64,000 bases of DNA from Burkholderia sp. L27(2015). GTDB lineage: Bacteria; Pseudomonadota; Gammaproteobacteria; Burkholderiales; Burkholderiaceae. Of the stretch, positions 50,849-61,131 are shown piece after piece. The translations under genes and the position numbers were made by a program. The notes below the pieces were generated by a model. That model worked only from the letters and a program-made list of their open reading frames with translations, was not told the DNA's origin and did not search any database. The stretch lies in assembly GCF_009765705.1 (NCBI RefSeq), contig NZ_LMUX01000016.1, positions 184,837-248,836 of the forward strand, given 5' to 3'. Each line of letters opens with the position of its first letter. Position 1 is the first letter of the stretch.

Positions 50849-52399
50849 ATGACTTCGATTTCAGTACGCAACCTGGTGTTGGTGGCCGCGACCGCACTGT
50901 TGCTACCGCTTGCGCCGCAAGTCGCCATTGCGGCGCCGTCTGCTGCCAGCTTGCCGGATTTTACGGATCTGGTGGACAAGGTCGGCCCGTCGGTCGTGAA
51001 TATCCGTACTACGGAACGCGTGCGCCCGGATGTCCCCAGCATGCCGCCAGGCATGGACGAGGGCGACATGGCGGAGTTCTTCCATCGCTTTTTTGGTATT
51101 CCGCTGCCGCAACAATCGCCTCGCGGCGGTGGTGGCGGTGGCCAAAGCCAGCAGGACAAACCCAACCAACCCAATCAGTCCGATCAAGGTCAGGACATGG
51201 GGCAGGACCAAGACCCGGGGATAGGTTCGGACAATGGCGAACGTAGCAGCGGCGTCGGTTCGGGCTTCATCATTTCGGCAGACGGCTATGTGATGACCAA
51301 CGCGCATGTGATCGACAGTGCGGACACCATTTATGTGACGCTGACCGACAAGCGCGAATTCCGCGCCAAGTTGATCGGTGAGGACGATCGTACCGATGTC
51401 GCGCTGCTGAAAATCCAAGCGACCAATCTGCCGGCTATTACGATCGGCGACTCGACCAAGGTTCGGGTCGGCGAATGGGTGGTCGCGATCGGCTCGCCAT
51501 TCGGCCTCGACAATACCGTCACGGCCGGCATCGTGAGCGCCAAAGGGCGCGATACTGGCGACTACTTGCCGTTTATCCAGACCGACGTTGCCGTCAATCC
51601 GGGCAATTCGGGTGGACCGCTGATCAACATGCAAGGCGAAGTGATCGGTATCAACTCGCAGATTTATAGCCGCACCGGCGGTTTCATGGGCATTTCGTTC
51701 GCGATACCGATCGACGAAGCGATGCGCGTTGCCGACGAGATCAAAACGACCGGCAAGGTGGTTCGCGGGCGTATCGCGGTTGCCATTGGCGAAGTCACGA
51801 AGGACGTAGCGGAATCGCTGGGGCTGCCCAACGCATCGGGGGCCATGGTCAGCAGTGTCGAGCCGGGCGGCCCGGCCGACAAGGCAGGGGTCCAGCCGGG
51901 CGATATCATCGAGAAATTTGCCGGGCGCAATGTCGAGAGCGCCACGGACCTGCCTCGCATGGTGGGCGAGACCAAGCCCGGTACGCGTACGAGCTTGACG
52001 ATTTGGCGCAAGGGCCAGTTGCGTGAGCTGCAGGTGACGGTCGGCGAAATGCAACCGGACAAACAGGTCAAGGCGCCGGGCAAGAAGGCGCCTGCGCCCA
52101 GCCCACGGCCGTCCAATGCATTGGGTATTGCGGTGAGCAACCTGACCTCCGACCAGTTGCAGTCGCAAAAGCTGCAAAACGGGGTGCAGGTCGACATGGT
52201 GGAAGGGCCGGCTCAGCGCGCCGGATTGCAGAAGGGCGACGTGATATTGCGTCTGGGCGATACGGATATCGTCAGCGCAGCGCAGTTCGACGCGATGGTG
52301 CGCAAGCTCGATCCGCAAAAATCGGTGGCGCTGCTGGTGCGTCGTGGTGATACCACGCAATTCGTGCCGCTGCGCCCGCGCGCTCAAGCAGACAAGTAA
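50849..52399 (+). CDS. mucD: Periplasmic serine protease MucD (DegP/HtrA family)
   Basis: A 516-residue exported protease with a signal peptide (about 1-29). The catalytic triad is His153 (MTNAHVID), Asp183 (DRTDVALLK) and Ser254 (NPGNSGGPL). Two PDZ domains follow (about 285-395 and 410-510). A Gly/Gln/Pro/Asp-rich linker lies near 92-130 (GGGGGQSQQDKPNQPNQ), in the LA-loop region. It is cotranscribed with rseAB and degrades misfolded periplasmic proteins. Confidence 0.95.
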   Translation: MTSISVRNLVLVAATALLLPLAPQVAIAAPSAASLPDFTDLVDKVGPSVVNIRTTERVRPDVPSMPPGMDEGDMAEFFHRFFGIPLPQQSPRGGGGGGQSQQDKPNQPNQSDQGQDMGQDQDPGIGSDNGERSSGVGSGFIISADGYVMTNAHVIDSADTIYVTLTDKREFRAKLIGEDDRTDVALLKIQATNLPAITIGDSTKVRVGEWVVAIGSPFGLDNTVTAGIVSAKGRDTGDYLPFIQTDVAVNPGNSGGPLINMQGEVIGINSQIYSRTGGFMGISFAIPIDEAMRVADEIKTTGKVVRGRIAVAIGEVTKDVAESLGLPNASGAMVSSVEPGGPADKAGVQPGDIIEKFAGRNVESATDLPRMVGETKPGTRTSLTIWRKGQLRELQVTVGEMQPDKQVKAPGKKAPAPSPRPSNALGIAVSNLTSDQLQSQKLQNGVQVDMVEGPAQRAGLQKGDVILRLGDTDIVSAAQFDAMVRKLDPQKSVALLVRRGDTTQFVPLRPRAQADK

Positions 52400-52477
52400 A
52401 TCAGCGGCACGTCATGGTTGGGTTGCGGATGGGTTGCCCGCGGCATTCTCAGCAGCGGCGGGCGCGCACCCTAAAGG

Positions 52478-52497
52478 CGCCCCGACAGGGGCGTTTT
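52478..52497 (+). terminator. Intrinsic terminator after mucD
   Basis: CGCCCC-GACA-GGGGCG (52478-52493) followed by TTTT. It lies about 78 nt downstream of the mucD stop. A TAAAAT box (52502-52507) follows directly and may serve lepA. Confidence 0.85.
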
Positions 52498-52529
52498 CCG
52501 CTAAAATACGGGCTTGCTGCTTCCACCGA

Positions 52530-52564
52530 AAGGCGTGCTTCGCGATAACGAGCGCGCCTTTTTT
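52530..52564 (+). terminator. Terminator-like hairpin in the lepA leader
   Basis: AAGGCG (52530-52535) and CGCCTT (52555-52560) with a long, partly paired loop, then TTTT(T). It ends 15 nt before the lepA ATG, downstream of the TAAAAT box. It may act as an attenuator. Confidence 0.6.
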
Positions 52565-52579
52565 GCATTATTAGGTTGT

Positions 52580-54373
52580 ATGGATCATATTCGTAACTTT
52601 TCGATTATTGCGCACATCGACCACGGTAAATCGACGCTGGCCGACCGGATTATTCAATTATGCGGGGGCTTGTCCGATCGCGAAATGGAATCGCAGGTGC
52701 TCGATTCGATGGATATCGAGCGCGAGCGCGGCATCACGATCAAGGCCCAGACTGCGGCACTGAGCTACCGTGCCCGGGACGGCCAGGTCTATAACCTGAA
52801 CCTGATCGATACGCCGGGTCACGTCGACTTTTCCTACGAGGTGAGTCGCTCGTTGTCCGCTTGCGAGGGCGCTTTGCTGGTGGTGGATGCGAGCCAGGGC
52901 GTCGAAGCGCAGACGGTCGCCAACTGCTACACAGCCATCGAGCTCGGCGTGGAGGTGGTGCCGGTCTTGAACAAGATCGATTTGCCTGCCGCCGATCCGG
53001 AAAATGCGATTGAAGAGATCGAGGAAGTGATCGGCATCGACGCGACGGACGCGGTCCGTTGCTCGGCCAAGACCGGCCTCGGCGTCCAGGACGTGCTCGA
53101 GTCGCTGATCGCCAAGGTGCCGCCGCCCAAGGGCGATGCGAGCGCGCCGCTGCAGGCGCTGATCATCGATTCATGGTTCGATAACTATGTGGGCGTCGTG
53201 ATGCTGGTGCGCATCGTCAACGGCACCCTCAAGCCGAAAGAGCGCATCGAATTGATGGCGACGGGTGCGCAATTTCCGGTCGAGCACATCGGTGTGTTCA
53301 CGCCGAAATCGCAGGATCGCGATTCGTTGTCGGCCGGGCAGGTCGGTTTCATCATTGCCGGCATCAAGGAACTGGGGGCGGCCAAGGTTGGCGATACCGT
53401 GACCCATATGGGCCGCAAGGCCGCGACTGCATTGCCCGGCTTCAAGGAAGTCAAGCCGCAGGTGTTCGCCGGGCTCTACCCGATCGAAGCCAACCAGTAC
53501 GACGCGTTGCGCGAGTCGCTTGAAAAACTGAAGCTCAACGACGCATCGTTGCAATATGAGCCCGAAGTTTCGCAAGCGTTGGGGTTCGGATTCCGCTGCG
53601 GTTTTCTCGGTTTGCTGCACATGGAAATCGTGCAGGAGCGCCTCGAGCGTGAGTTCGACATGGATCTCATCACGACCGCACCGACGGTGGTGTACGAGGT
53701 GCTGATGGCGGACGGCACGGTGATCAACGTCGAAAACCCGTCCAAGATGCCCGATCCGTCCAAGATCGCGGAAATTCGCGAGCCTATCGTCACGGTCAAC
53801 CTGTATATGCCGCAGGAGTATGTCGGATCGGTGATCACGCTGTGTACCCAGAAGCGCGGCAGTCAGATCAACATGTCGTACCACGGCCGGCAGGTACAAC
53901 TGACTTACGAAATTCCGATGGCCGAGATCGTCCTGGACTTTTTCGATCGCTTGAAATCGGTCTCGCGCGGCTACGCGTCGATGGATTACGATTTCAAGGA
54001 ATATCGTGCCGCCGATGTGGTGAAGGTGGACATGCTGATCAACGCCGAGAAGGTCGATGCCTTGTCGGTCATCGTGCACCGTTCGCAAAGTACGCATCGA
54101 GGCCGTGAAGTGGCGTCCAAGATGCGCGAACTCATTCCGCGCCAGATGTTCGACGTGGCGATCCAGGCTGCGATCGGCGCGCATATCATTTCGCGCGAGA
54201 ATATCAAGGCGCTGCGCAAGAACGTGCTGGCGAAATGCTATGGCGGCGATATTTCCCGTAAGAAGAAATTGCTCGAAAAGCAGAAAGCCGGCAAGAAGCG
54301 CATGAAGCAGGTTGGCAGCGTTGAAATTCCGCAGGAGGCGTTCCTCGCCATCCTGCAGGTCGAAGACAAATAA
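52580..54373 (+). CDS. lepA: Elongation factor 4 (LepA)
   Basis: A 597-residue translational GTPase. G motifs: [37 protein letters not shown] and SAKTG. The start [17 protein letters not shown] is conserved. Length matches E. coli LepA (599). It is followed by lepB, the usual order. The C-terminal lysine-rich tail ([19 protein letters not shown]) is present. Confidence 0.96.
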   Translation: MDHIRNFSIIAHIDHGKSTLADRIIQLCGGLSDREMESQVLDSMDIERERGITIKAQTAALSYRARDGQVYNLNLIDTPGHVDFSYEVSRSLSACEGALLVVDASQGVEAQTVANCYTAIELGVEVVPVLNKIDLPAADPENAIEEIEEVIGIDATDAVRCSAKTGLGVQDVLESLIAKVPPPKGDASAPLQALIIDSWFDNYVGVVMLVRIVNGTLKPKERIELMATGAQFPVEHIGVFTPKSQDRDSLSAGQVGFIIAGIKELGAAKVGDTVTHMGRKAATALPGFKEVKPQVFAGLYPIEANQYDALRESLEKLKLNDASLQYEPEVSQALGFGFRCGFLGLLHMEIVQERLEREFDMDLITTAPTVVYEVLMADGTVINVENPSKMPDPSKIAEIREPIVTVNLYMPQEYVGSVITLCTQKRGSQINMSYHGRQVQLTYEIPMAEIVLDFFDRLKSVSRGYASMDYDFKEYRAADVVKVDMLINAEKVDALSVIVHRSQSTHRGREVASKMRELIPRQMFDVAIQAAIGAHIISRENIKALRKNVLAKCYGGDISRKKKLLEKQKAGKKRMKQVGSVEIPQEAFLAILQVEDK

Positions 54374-54487
54374 GCTGGCCGCCGCGTTCGAGAATCGGGT
54401 TGCTCATGCTCATGTTCGTGCTTAAGCTACCGACTCCCTCGAATGCGACCGGACTATGAGACCGATTAACTGACTGACGGATAGCCC

Positions 54488-55381
54488 ATGAATTTCGCAT
54501 TGATCCTGTTTGCTCTAGTGGTTATTACCGGCATCGCCTGGGTGAGCGACAAGGCGCTGTTTCTGCCGCGTCGCCGTACCGCGGCGGCCGCCGCAGTGGC
54601 CGAATTCAATCGGCAGCAAGAACGTATCGGCGAACGGTTTGCCGACGAGAATGGCGACTCCACGCGAGCACGCCTGCGTGACAATCAATTGCGCCAGCCA
54701 TGGTGGCTGGAATATACGGCGGGATTCTTCCCGGTGATTTTGCTGGTGTTTGTGCTGCGTTCGTTTGTCGTCGAACCGTTCAAGATTCCGTCGGGTTCGA
54801 TGATTCCGACGCTGCTGGTCGGCGACTTCATCCTGGTCAACAAATTCGATTACGGCATTCGTTCGCCGATCAGCGATCAGAAATTATTTGGCGGCGGCAG
54901 TCCGAAACGCGGCGACGTCGTGGTATTCCGCTATCCGGAAGACGAGTCGGTCGACTACATCAAGCGCGTCATCGGCGTGCCCGGCGACGTGGTGGTTTAC
55001 AAGGACAAACATCTGACCATCAACGGCGTCGATGTGCCGGAAACGCCGTTGCCCGATTTTCTCGACGAAGATCGGATGGGTTATGCCAAGCAATATGAAG
55101 AGACGATCGACGGCCGCAAGAACGCGATTCTCAATATTCCATCGCAGCCGCCTTTCGTCGTAGGGGTGCATGATTTTCCGCACAAGGAAAATTGCTCGTA
55201 CGACAGCGCGGGCGTCACATGCAAAGTACCGCCGGGCAATTACTTCATGATGGGCGACAATCGCGATAACAGCGAAGATAGTCGTTACTGGGGTTTTGTT
55301 CCGGATAAAAACCTGGTCGGTCGAGCCTTTTTCATCTGGATGAATTTCAGTGATTTGAAGCGGATCGGCGGTTTTCACTAA
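54488..55381 (+). CDS. lepB: Signal peptidase I
   Basis: A 297-residue membrane protease. Two membrane segments (about 2-20 and 78-92) with a cytoplasmic loop. The catalytic Ser104 is in IPSGSMIPTLLVGD and Lys159 in YIKRVIGVPGD. The late motif GDNRDNSEDSRYWGFVP is present. An internal Cys pair (ENCSYDSAGVTCKVP) is typical for the long loop. It is followed by a strong terminator. Confidence 0.95.
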   Translation: MNFALILFALVVITGIAWVSDKALFLPRRRTAAAAAVAEFNRQQERIGERFADENGDSTRARLRDNQLRQPWWLEYTAGFFPVILLVFVLRSFVVEPFKIPSGSMIPTLLVGDFILVNKFDYGIRSPISDQKLFGGGSPKRGDVVVFRYPEDESVDYIKRVIGVPGDVVVYKDKHLTINGVDVPETPLPDFLDEDRMGYAKQYEETIDGRKNAILNIPSQPPFVVGVHDFPHKENCSYDSAGVTCKVPPGNYFMMGDNRDNSEDSRYWGFVPDKNLVGRAFFIWMNFSDLKRIGGFH

Positions 55382-55529
55382 GCAAGGTCGTGAGTCGAAT
55401 GCAAAGCGTGAATCGTGAGCCGACTCTACGCCCGACCTTATGCTCCACCTTAAGCCCGCTTTTAGCTCGACTGTTAGGCCCACATCGTAAGAAATCGTAG
55501 GCCAGAGGAGTCGGGATCAGTATCTTCAT

Positions 55530-55567
55530 GACGGGCATGCCCCTGCGGCATGCCCGTCGTATTTTTT
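55530..55567 (+). terminator. Strong intrinsic terminator after lepB
   Basis: GACGGGCATGCC (55530-55541) pairs with GGCATGCCCGTC (55547-55558), a perfect 12-bp stem with a 5-nt loop, followed by GTATTTTTT. It separates lepA-lepB from rnc-era-recO. The rest of 55382-55676 holds low-grade repeats and no gene. Confidence 0.94.
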
Positions 55568-55676
55568 GCAGGGCAGATGCAGGCGTACGATAGGCGCATT
55601 CGACGATCGCGCTGTTTGGCCGCCTACCTCCGCCGTGTATCCATAGGCCTGCGCAGGTCGCGTTATACTTGCACCC

Positions 55677-56600
55677 ATGTCCCTATCCCAGTTGGAAAGC
55701 CGGCTGCATTACCAATTTCGCAATGCGGAATTGCTGCGGCAGGCGATGACCCATCGAAGTCATAGCGCCACGCATAACGAACGGCTCGAGTTTCTTGGCG
55801 ATTCCGTCCTAAATTGCGTGGTGGCCGCCTTGTTGTTCAAGCGTTTTGCGGATCTGGATGAAGGCGACCTGTCGCGAGTACGTGCCAATCTGGTTAAGCA
55901 ACAATCGCTGTATGAAATCGCCCAGGCCCTGTCGATCGCCGATTTCCTGCGATTGGGGGAGGGGGAGCTGAAAAGTGGCGGTTTTCGCCGTCCATCTATC
56001 CTTGCGGACACCTTGGAGGCGATTTTCGGCGCGGTGCATGTCGATGGCGGTTTTGAGCTCGCGGCACAGGTAATCGAGCGCCTCTACATTCCGATACTCG
56101 ACCACATCGATCCACGCACACTAGGCAAGGACGCTAAAACCTTATTGCAGGAATATCTGCAGGGGCACAAACTGGCATTGCCGCAGTATGCCGTTGTCGC
56201 CACGCTTGGTGCGGCGCACAATCAACAATTCGAAGTCGAATGTACGGTGCCCAAGCTGGAGATCAAGGTCTCGGGCACGGGTGCCAGCCGCCGGGCGGCC
56301 GAGCAGGCGGCGGCCAAAAAAGCACTCGACGAGGTGGTGGCGGTGGCTCCGGCACTGTTAGGCAAACCGAAGCGCTCGAAAAATGCACGCGGCGCCAAGA
56401 CGCCCGCTGAAACAGCGGCGCAAGGCGCGCTCGATTTACGTACCACCGAACGCAAGCGCGAGGCCAAAGCCAGCGCGTCGGCGGGCGGCCCTCAAGCCGC
56501 GCCAGCGACCCATACCACCGTCACGGCAGCATTAGGCGCGGCTTCGAAAGAAGCCCTGGCGAGCGCAACCGCTCCTGCGACCGAAGGCGACAACCGTTGA
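55677..56600 (+). CDS. rnc: Ribonuclease III
   Basis: A 307-residue double-strand RNase. The catalytic motif is [15 protein letters not shown], and the second acidic site is [15 protein letters not shown]. The dsRNA-binding domain is at about 155-225 ([35 protein letters not shown]). A C-terminal low-complexity tail of about 75 residues ([30 protein letters not shown]) is not found in E. coli Rnc (226). The tail may be disordered. Confidence 0.95.
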   Translation: MSLSQLESRLHYQFRNAELLRQAMTHRSHSATHNERLEFLGDSVLNCVVAALLFKRFADLDEGDLSRVRANLVKQQSLYEIAQALSIADFLRLGEGELKSGGFRRPSILADTLEAIFGAVHVDGGFELAAQVIERLYIPILDHIDPRTLGKDAKTLLQEYLQGHKLALPQYAVVATLGAAHNQQFEVECTVPKLEIKVSGTGASRRAAEQAAAKKALDEVVAVAPALLGKPKRSKNARGAKTPAETAAQGALDLRTTERKREAKASASAGGPQAAPATHTTVTAALGAASKEALASATAPATEGDNR

Positions 56601-56638
56601 GCACATCCGTGCCCGGCCCTATTTTTTTACTGAATTCG

Positions 56639-57538
56639 ATGAACGCACCTTCTGAATCCGATTTCCACTGCGGCATGATCGCAATCGTAGGACGCCCCAA
56701 CGTCGGCAAATCGACGTTGATGAACGCACTGGTCGGCCAGAAGGTCAGCATTACCTCGCGCAAAGCGCAGACCACGCGGCACCGCATCACCGGCATCCGT
56801 ACGATCGAGCAGGCCCAGTACATTTTTGTCGATACGCCGGGTTTTCAAACGCGCCACGGCAGTGCCCTGAATCGTTCGCTGAACCGGGCCGTCACGTCCA
56901 CGCTCGGTTCTGTCGATGTCGTGCTGTTTGTCGTCGAAGCGGGCCGTTTCGGACCCGATGATCAGCAAGTGCTCGATCTGATTCCAAAAGCCGCACCGTT
57001 GCTGATGGTGGCCAATAAAGTCGACCGCATTTCCGATAAGGAAACTTTGTTTCCCTTTCTGCAGGAAATGGGCGCATTGCGCGATTTCCGCGAAATTGTG
57101 CCGATGTCCGCCAAAACGCCCGCCGACATCGACCATTTGCTCGCGACCTTGTTGCCCTACTTACCTGCAGGCGAGCCGATATATGGCGAGGACGACCTCA
57201 CCGATCGCAGCGAGCGCTTTCTTGCCGCGGAAATCCTGCGCGAAAAGGTGTTTCGTTGGACTGGCGACGAGTTGCCCTATACCAGTACCGTGGTGATCGA
57301 GAAATTCGAACAAGAAGGCCGCTTACGCCGCATATTTGCGTCCATCCTCGTCGATCGCGATACGCATAAGGCGATGATCATTGGCCAAAAAGGCGCCAAA
57401 CTCAAGCAGATCAATACCGACGCACGTCTGGACATGGAAAAGATGTTCGATGGACCGGTGTATCTGGAAGTCTTCATCAAGGTGAAGAGCGGTTGGGCAG
57501 ACAACGAAGCCGGCCTGAGAGCCTATGGGTACGAGTGA
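56639..57538 (+). CDS. era: GTPase Era
   Basis: A 299-residue GTPase that helps 30S assembly. G1 is [12 protein letters not shown]3 DTPGF, G4 NKVD, G5 SAKTPAD. The KH domain is at about 205-285 ([28 protein letters not shown]). I chose ATG 56639. A TTG at 56597 overlapping the rnc stop (TTGA), with an AAGG about 9 nt upstream, would add 14 residues and give tight coupling; both are possible. It overlaps recO by 14 nt. Confidence 0.94.
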   Translation: MNAPSESDFHCGMIAIVGRPNVGKSTLMNALVGQKVSITSRKAQTTRHRITGIRTIEQAQYIFVDTPGFQTRHGSALNRSLNRAVTSTLGSVDVVLFVVEAGRFGPDDQQVLDLIPKAAPLLMVANKVDRISDKETLFPFLQEMGALRDFREIVPMSAKTPADIDHLLATLLPYLPAGEPIYGEDDLTDRSERFLAAEILREKVFRWTGDELPYTSTVVIEKFEQEGRLRRIFASILVDRDTHKAMIIGQKGAKLKQINTDARLDMEKMFDGPVYLEVFIKVKSGWADNEAGLRAYGYE

Positions 57539-58469
57539 GGCCTACGCATCTGAACCGCTGAGCCTGACCACAGACGAATTGTTGTCGGAGCTTCAGCCTG
57601 AAGCGGTATTGGCGCAGCCGGCCGCAGCCCACGACCCGGCAGCCCACGACGCGGATACTGCGCCCAAGCGTACTCGCGCTCGTGCATCCGCTCGTGCATC
57701 CACAGGCACACGGGAGCCGCAGGAAGGCGCCTCGTACGCCACAACGCGCCAGGCACACCGGATCGGCGAACAGCCAGGCTTTGTGCTGCATAGCTATGCG
57801 CACCGCGAAACCAGCCTCATCATCGACGTGTTCAGCCGCGATCATGGGCGCATTGCTTTGGTGGCCAAGGGCGCCAAGCGTCCGCATTCGGCGCTACGCG
57901 GCGCCTTGCAAACGTTCCAGCCGCTCGCGCTGTCGTGGTCGGGAAAATCCGAAGTCCGCACGTTGACCAAAGCCGAATGGGTCGGGGGCATGCTGCCGCT
58001 CACAGGCGACGCGCTCCTGTGCGGTTTTTACGTCAATGAGTTGCTGGTCAAATTCTGTGCTCGCGAGGATGCGCACGAACGCCTGTTCGATCACTACGTG
58101 CTCACACTCAGCCGGCTTGCGCATGACGAACCGCCGGTGCAGGTACTACGTTCGTTCGAACGCGTCCTTTTGCGCGAAACCGGGTACGCCGTTGCCTTCG
58201 ATCGTACTGCCCGTGACCACGAGCCGGTGCTGGCCGAGCGCGTCTACGTGTTCGAACCCGACCGCGGCGTGCGCGAAGCGGGACCGCAGACCCCCGCCGA
58301 ACTGCCGAAGGTGGCGGGCCAGACGCTGCTCGACATGGAAAGCGACGATTACTCGCGCGCTCAAACCGTGACGCAAAGCAAAACGCTGATGCGCTTTCTA
58401 CTCAATTTTTATCTGGGTGGCGTGCCTTTGAATACGCGCCAGATCTTGATCGATCTACAAAATCTATAA
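57525..58469 (+). CDS. recO: DNA repair protein RecO
   Basis: A 314-residue mediator that loads RecA with RecF and RecR. The OB domain starts near residue 83 ([43 protein letters not shown]). Before it lies an Ala/Arg/Thr-rich stretch ([19 protein letters not shown]-like) about 80 residues long that E. coli RecO does not have. The true start could be later. The remaining helical domain is usual. The gene overlaps era by 14 nt. Confidence 0.92.
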   Translation: MGTSEAYASEPLSLTTDELLSELQPEAVLAQPAAAHDPAAHDADTAPKRTRARASARASTGTREPQEGASYATTRQAHRIGEQPGFVLHSYAHRETSLIIDVFSRDHGRIALVAKGAKRPHSALRGALQTFQPLALSWSGKSEVRTLTKAEWVGGMLPLTGDALLCGFYVNELLVKFCAREDAHERLFDHYVLTLSRLAHDEPPVQVLRSFERVLLRETGYAVAFDRTARDHEPVLAERVYVFEPDRGVREAGPQTPAELPKVAGQTLLDMESDDYSRAQTVTQSKTLMRFLLNFYLGGVPLNTRQILIDLQNL

Positions 58470-58471
58470 AC

Positions 58472-58507
58472 TGGCTCAACTTGTGGCTCAACTTGTGGCT
58501 CAACTCG
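58472..58507. repeat. 12-bp tandem repeat after recO
   Basis: TGGCTCAACTTG twice (58472-58483, 58484-58495) and a variant TGGCTCAACTCG (58496-58507). It begins 3 nt after the recO stop codon. Confidence 0.9.
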
Positions 58508-58559
58508 CAGATCAACCCGTTGTCGCCGTCATTCGGCCTTTACTGATTCTGGAAATTCG

Positions 58560-59372
58560 ATGAATCCATACGCTACGCCGCCCGCACTAATCGATCTGGG
58601 CGTCAATATCGATCACGTTGCGACCTTGCGCAATGCGCGCGGCACCGCCTACCCGGATCCGCTGCGCGCAGCTTTACTCGCCGAGCAGGCCGGTGCGGAT
58701 GTCATTACGCTGCATCTGCGCGAAGATCGGCGACATATTCGCGATGCCGATCTGTGGGCGATCCGCCCGCAGCTGCTCACGCGCATGAATCTGGAGTGCG
58801 CGGTGACCCAGGAGATGCTCGACATCGCGTGTCAGGTGCGTCCCCAGGACGTGTGTCTGGTTCCGGAAAAACGTCAGGAGCTGACCACCGAGGGCGGGCT
58901 CGATGTCGCGGGCCATTTTGAGCAAGTGCGCGCGGCAGTCGCTCAACTGAGCGCCGCTGGTTCGCGGATTTCGCTGTTTATCGATCCCGAAACCGAACAG
59001 ATTCGTGCCGCGCATGAGAGTGGGGCAACCGTCATCGAATTGCATACCGGGCGTTACGCCGAGGCGCACGAGCCGGCGCAGCAGCAGCGCGAGATTGAGC
59101 GCTTGATGCCGTGCATCGCATTGGGCCTTTCGCTCGGGCTCAGGGTCAATGCCGGACATGGCTTGCATTACACCAATGTGCAGCCGATCGCGGCGCTGGA
59201 CGGTATCTCGGAACTGAACATCGGGCATGCCATCGTCGCCCATGCGGTATTCGCCGGTTGGGAAAACGCAGTGCGCGAGATGAAAGCCATCATGGTGGCG
59301 GCGCGTCTCGGTACCCGCCTTGGTACCGGGTTTGATGCCGGGTTTGATCCCAATCTTGCAGCGCGGAGCTGA
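58560..59372 (+). CDS. pdxJ: Pyridoxine 5'-phosphate synthase
   Basis: A 270-residue TIM-barrel enzyme closing the ring in vitamin B6 synthesis. Signatures: [52 protein letters not shown] and [15 protein letters not shown]. The C-terminal Gly/Thr-rich tail ([13 protein letters not shown]) has small duplicated elements. It is followed by acpS after 2 nt. Confidence 0.95.
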   Translation: MNPYATPPALIDLGVNIDHVATLRNARGTAYPDPLRAALLAEQAGADVITLHLREDRRHIRDADLWAIRPQLLTRMNLECAVTQEMLDIACQVRPQDVCLVPEKRQELTTEGGLDVAGHFEQVRAAVAQLSAAGSRISLFIDPETEQIRAAHESGATVIELHTGRYAEAHEPAQQQREIERLMPCIALGLSLGLRVNAGHGLHYTNVQPIAALDGISELNIGHAIVAHAVFAGWENAVREMKAIMVAARLGTRLGTGFDAGFDPNLAARS

Positions 59373-59374
59373 GC

Positions 59375-59773
59375 ATGCCGGACATCTACGGCGTGGGGAC
59401 CGATATCATCCAGATCGACCGGATCTCGGGCGTCATGGAGCGCACGCAGGGCCGGTTTGCGGCGCGTGTGCTGGGCCCTCAGGAGCTCGAAAAATATCAT
59501 GGGCGAGCACAGCGCTCGGCGGCGCGTGGGCTGGCATTTCTGGCGACGCGCTTCGCCGCCAAGGAGGCTTTTTCCAAGGCGATCGGGCTGGGCATGCGCT
59601 GGCCAATGACGTGGCGCGCCATGCAGACCCTCAATGCACCGAGCGGCGCGCCGCTGGTTGTGGTGAGCGGGGAGCTTGAAACCTGGATGGCAGAACGCGG
59701 CCTGAGCGCAAAAATCAGCATCACGGACGAGCGCGATTATGCGGTCGCTTTCGTGATTGCACAAACGGACTGA
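59375..59773 (+). CDS. acpS: Holo-[acyl-carrier-protein] synthase
   Basis: A 132-residue enzyme that transfers phosphopantetheine to Acp[12 protein letters not shown] holds the Mg ligand Asp and [17 protein letters not shown] the second motif. Coupled with pdxJ (2-nt gap). The substrate gene acpP is at 46136. Confidence 0.95.
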   Translation: MPDIYGVGTDIIQIDRISGVMERTQGRFAARVLGPQELEKYHGRAQRSAARGLAFLATRFAAKEAFSKAIGLGMRWPMTWRAMQTLNAPSGAPLVVVSGELETWMAERGLSAKISITDERDYAVAFVIAQTD

Positions 59774-59921
59774 TCTGAGCTACCCCGCGGCGTGTACTGC
59801 GACGCCGGATGTCGCAATCATCACGCACCGAGCACCATGCAAACGCGCGGTGGGCGTTGCCCAAGAGCCAAAAGCGAGGCCAAAGACAAGGCTTCGTCTA
59901 CTTATCAAAAGGAATCATTCT

Positions 59922-60962
59922 GTGGACGTTTTAAAACCTACCCCTGGCCCCGTCATGCTGGATGTTGTCGGCTTGTCCCTGAACGAAGACGATATGCGCC
60001 GTATCGCGCATCCGCTGACCGGGGGCGTGATCCTGTTCGCGCGCAACTACGAAAACCGCGTCCAGTTGGCAGCGCTGACCGAAGAGATCCGCGCGTTGCG
60101 CGACGATATCCTGATCGCGGTCGACCACGAAGGCGGACGAGTACAACGCTTTCGCGGCGATGGTTTCACAACATTGCCGCCGATGCGCAAGCTAGGCGAG
60201 CTATGGGACGAGGACGTTCTGCTCTCGACCCGCGTGGCCACCTCGATTGGCTACGTGATTGGATGTGAGCTTCGTGCCGCAGGCGTCGATTTGAGTTTTA
60301 CGCCGGTGCTCGATCTCGATTACGGCGTTTCGAAAGTAATCGGCGACCGATCCTTGCATAGCGATCCCCGCGTGGTGACCTTGTTGGCAAAAAGCCTGAA
60401 CCATGGTTTGGCGCTCGCTGGCATGGCCAACTGCGGCAAACATTTCCCGGGGCATGGGTTTGTCGAAGCCGATTCGCACCTCGCGATGCCGGTTGATCCA
60501 CGTCCGCTGGCCGAAATCCTGGGTGCCGATGCACAGCCCTACTCGTGGTTGGGCTTGTCGCTGTCGGCCATCATGCCCGCGCATGTGGTTTATCCGCAGG
60601 TCGACGACAAACCGGCCGGTTTCTCGCGGATCTGGCTGCAAAATATTCTGCGTGACCAGCTTGGGTTCAACGGTTTGATTTTCAGCGATGATCTATCGAT
60701 GGAAGGCGCTCGCACGGCTGGCGGAGTAGTGCAATCGGCCGAGGCCGCATTGCATGCCGGTTGCGACATGGTGCTGGTGTGCAACCAGCCGGCTAGCGCC
60801 GACGAGCTGCTGGCCGGGCTGAAGCCGCCGGTGGCGCGCGGCGGTGGACAGCGGCGCATCAAGCAAATGAAGGCACGCGGACGCTCGCCTCGCTGGAGCA
60901 AACTGCCGCGTCAGCCGGAGTATCTGAGTGCGCTCACACAGATCCGGCAAGTGCTGGGGTAA
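59922..60962 (+). CDS. nagZ: Beta-N-acetylhexosaminidase NagZ
   Basis: A 346-residue cytoplasmic glycosidase (GH3) of cell-wall recycling that removes GlcNAc from anhydromuropeptides. Catalytic region: GMANCGKHFPGHGFVEADSHLAMP with the His/Asp pair, and the nucleophile Asp in FSDDLSMEGA. The start is GTG 59922, AAAGGA 8 nt upstream; an open upstream extension is low-quality. NagZ products control ampC in some bacteria. Confidence 0.93.
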   Translation: MDVLKPTPGPVMLDVVGLSLNEDDMRRIAHPLTGGVILFARNYENRVQLAALTEEIRALRDDILIAVDHEGGRVQRFRGDGFTTLPPMRKLGELWDEDVLLSTRVATSIGYVIGCELRAAGVDLSFTPVLDLDYGVSKVIGDRSLHSDPRVVTLLAKSLNHGLALAGMANCGKHFPGHGFVEADSHLAMPVDPRPLAEILGADAQPYSWLGLSLSAIMPAHVVYPQVDDKPAGFSRIWLQNILRDQLGFNGLIFSDDLSMEGARTAGGVVQSAEAALHAGCDMVLVCNQPASADELLAGLKPPVARGGGQRRIKQMKARGRSPRWSKLPRQPEYLSALTQIRQVLG

Positions 60963-61085
60963 CGCCGTTTTGGCGTGCATGCGCGGCCGGTATGGGTGGA
61001 CCGTTGGCGGCGAGCCTCAACGGGGATACTGCGGGGAATACTGGGCGATACTGACTAAGGTTTTATCGCCGCGCGGATAGCCGAA

Positions 61086-61113
61086 AAAAATGCCCCTCGA
61101 AAGGGGCATTTTT
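61086..61113. terminator. Bidirectional terminator between nagZ and efp
   Basis: AAAAATGCCCCT-CGAA-AGGGGCATTTTT is a perfect 12-bp stem with CGAA loop. Poly-T follows on both strands, so it can end both nagZ (+) and efp (-). Confidence 0.95.
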
Positions 61114-61131
61114 GCATTCAAGCTGATTCGC

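Noticed and set aside
50903-52387. A 494-codon frame antisense to mucD
   Set aside because: The product is rich in Arg/His/Asp without structure and lies wholly over mucD.
59757-59921. An upstream extension of nagZ
   Set aside because: It overlaps the end of acpS, is Arg/Lys-rich and unlike NagZ; GTG 59922 has AAAGGA at good distance.
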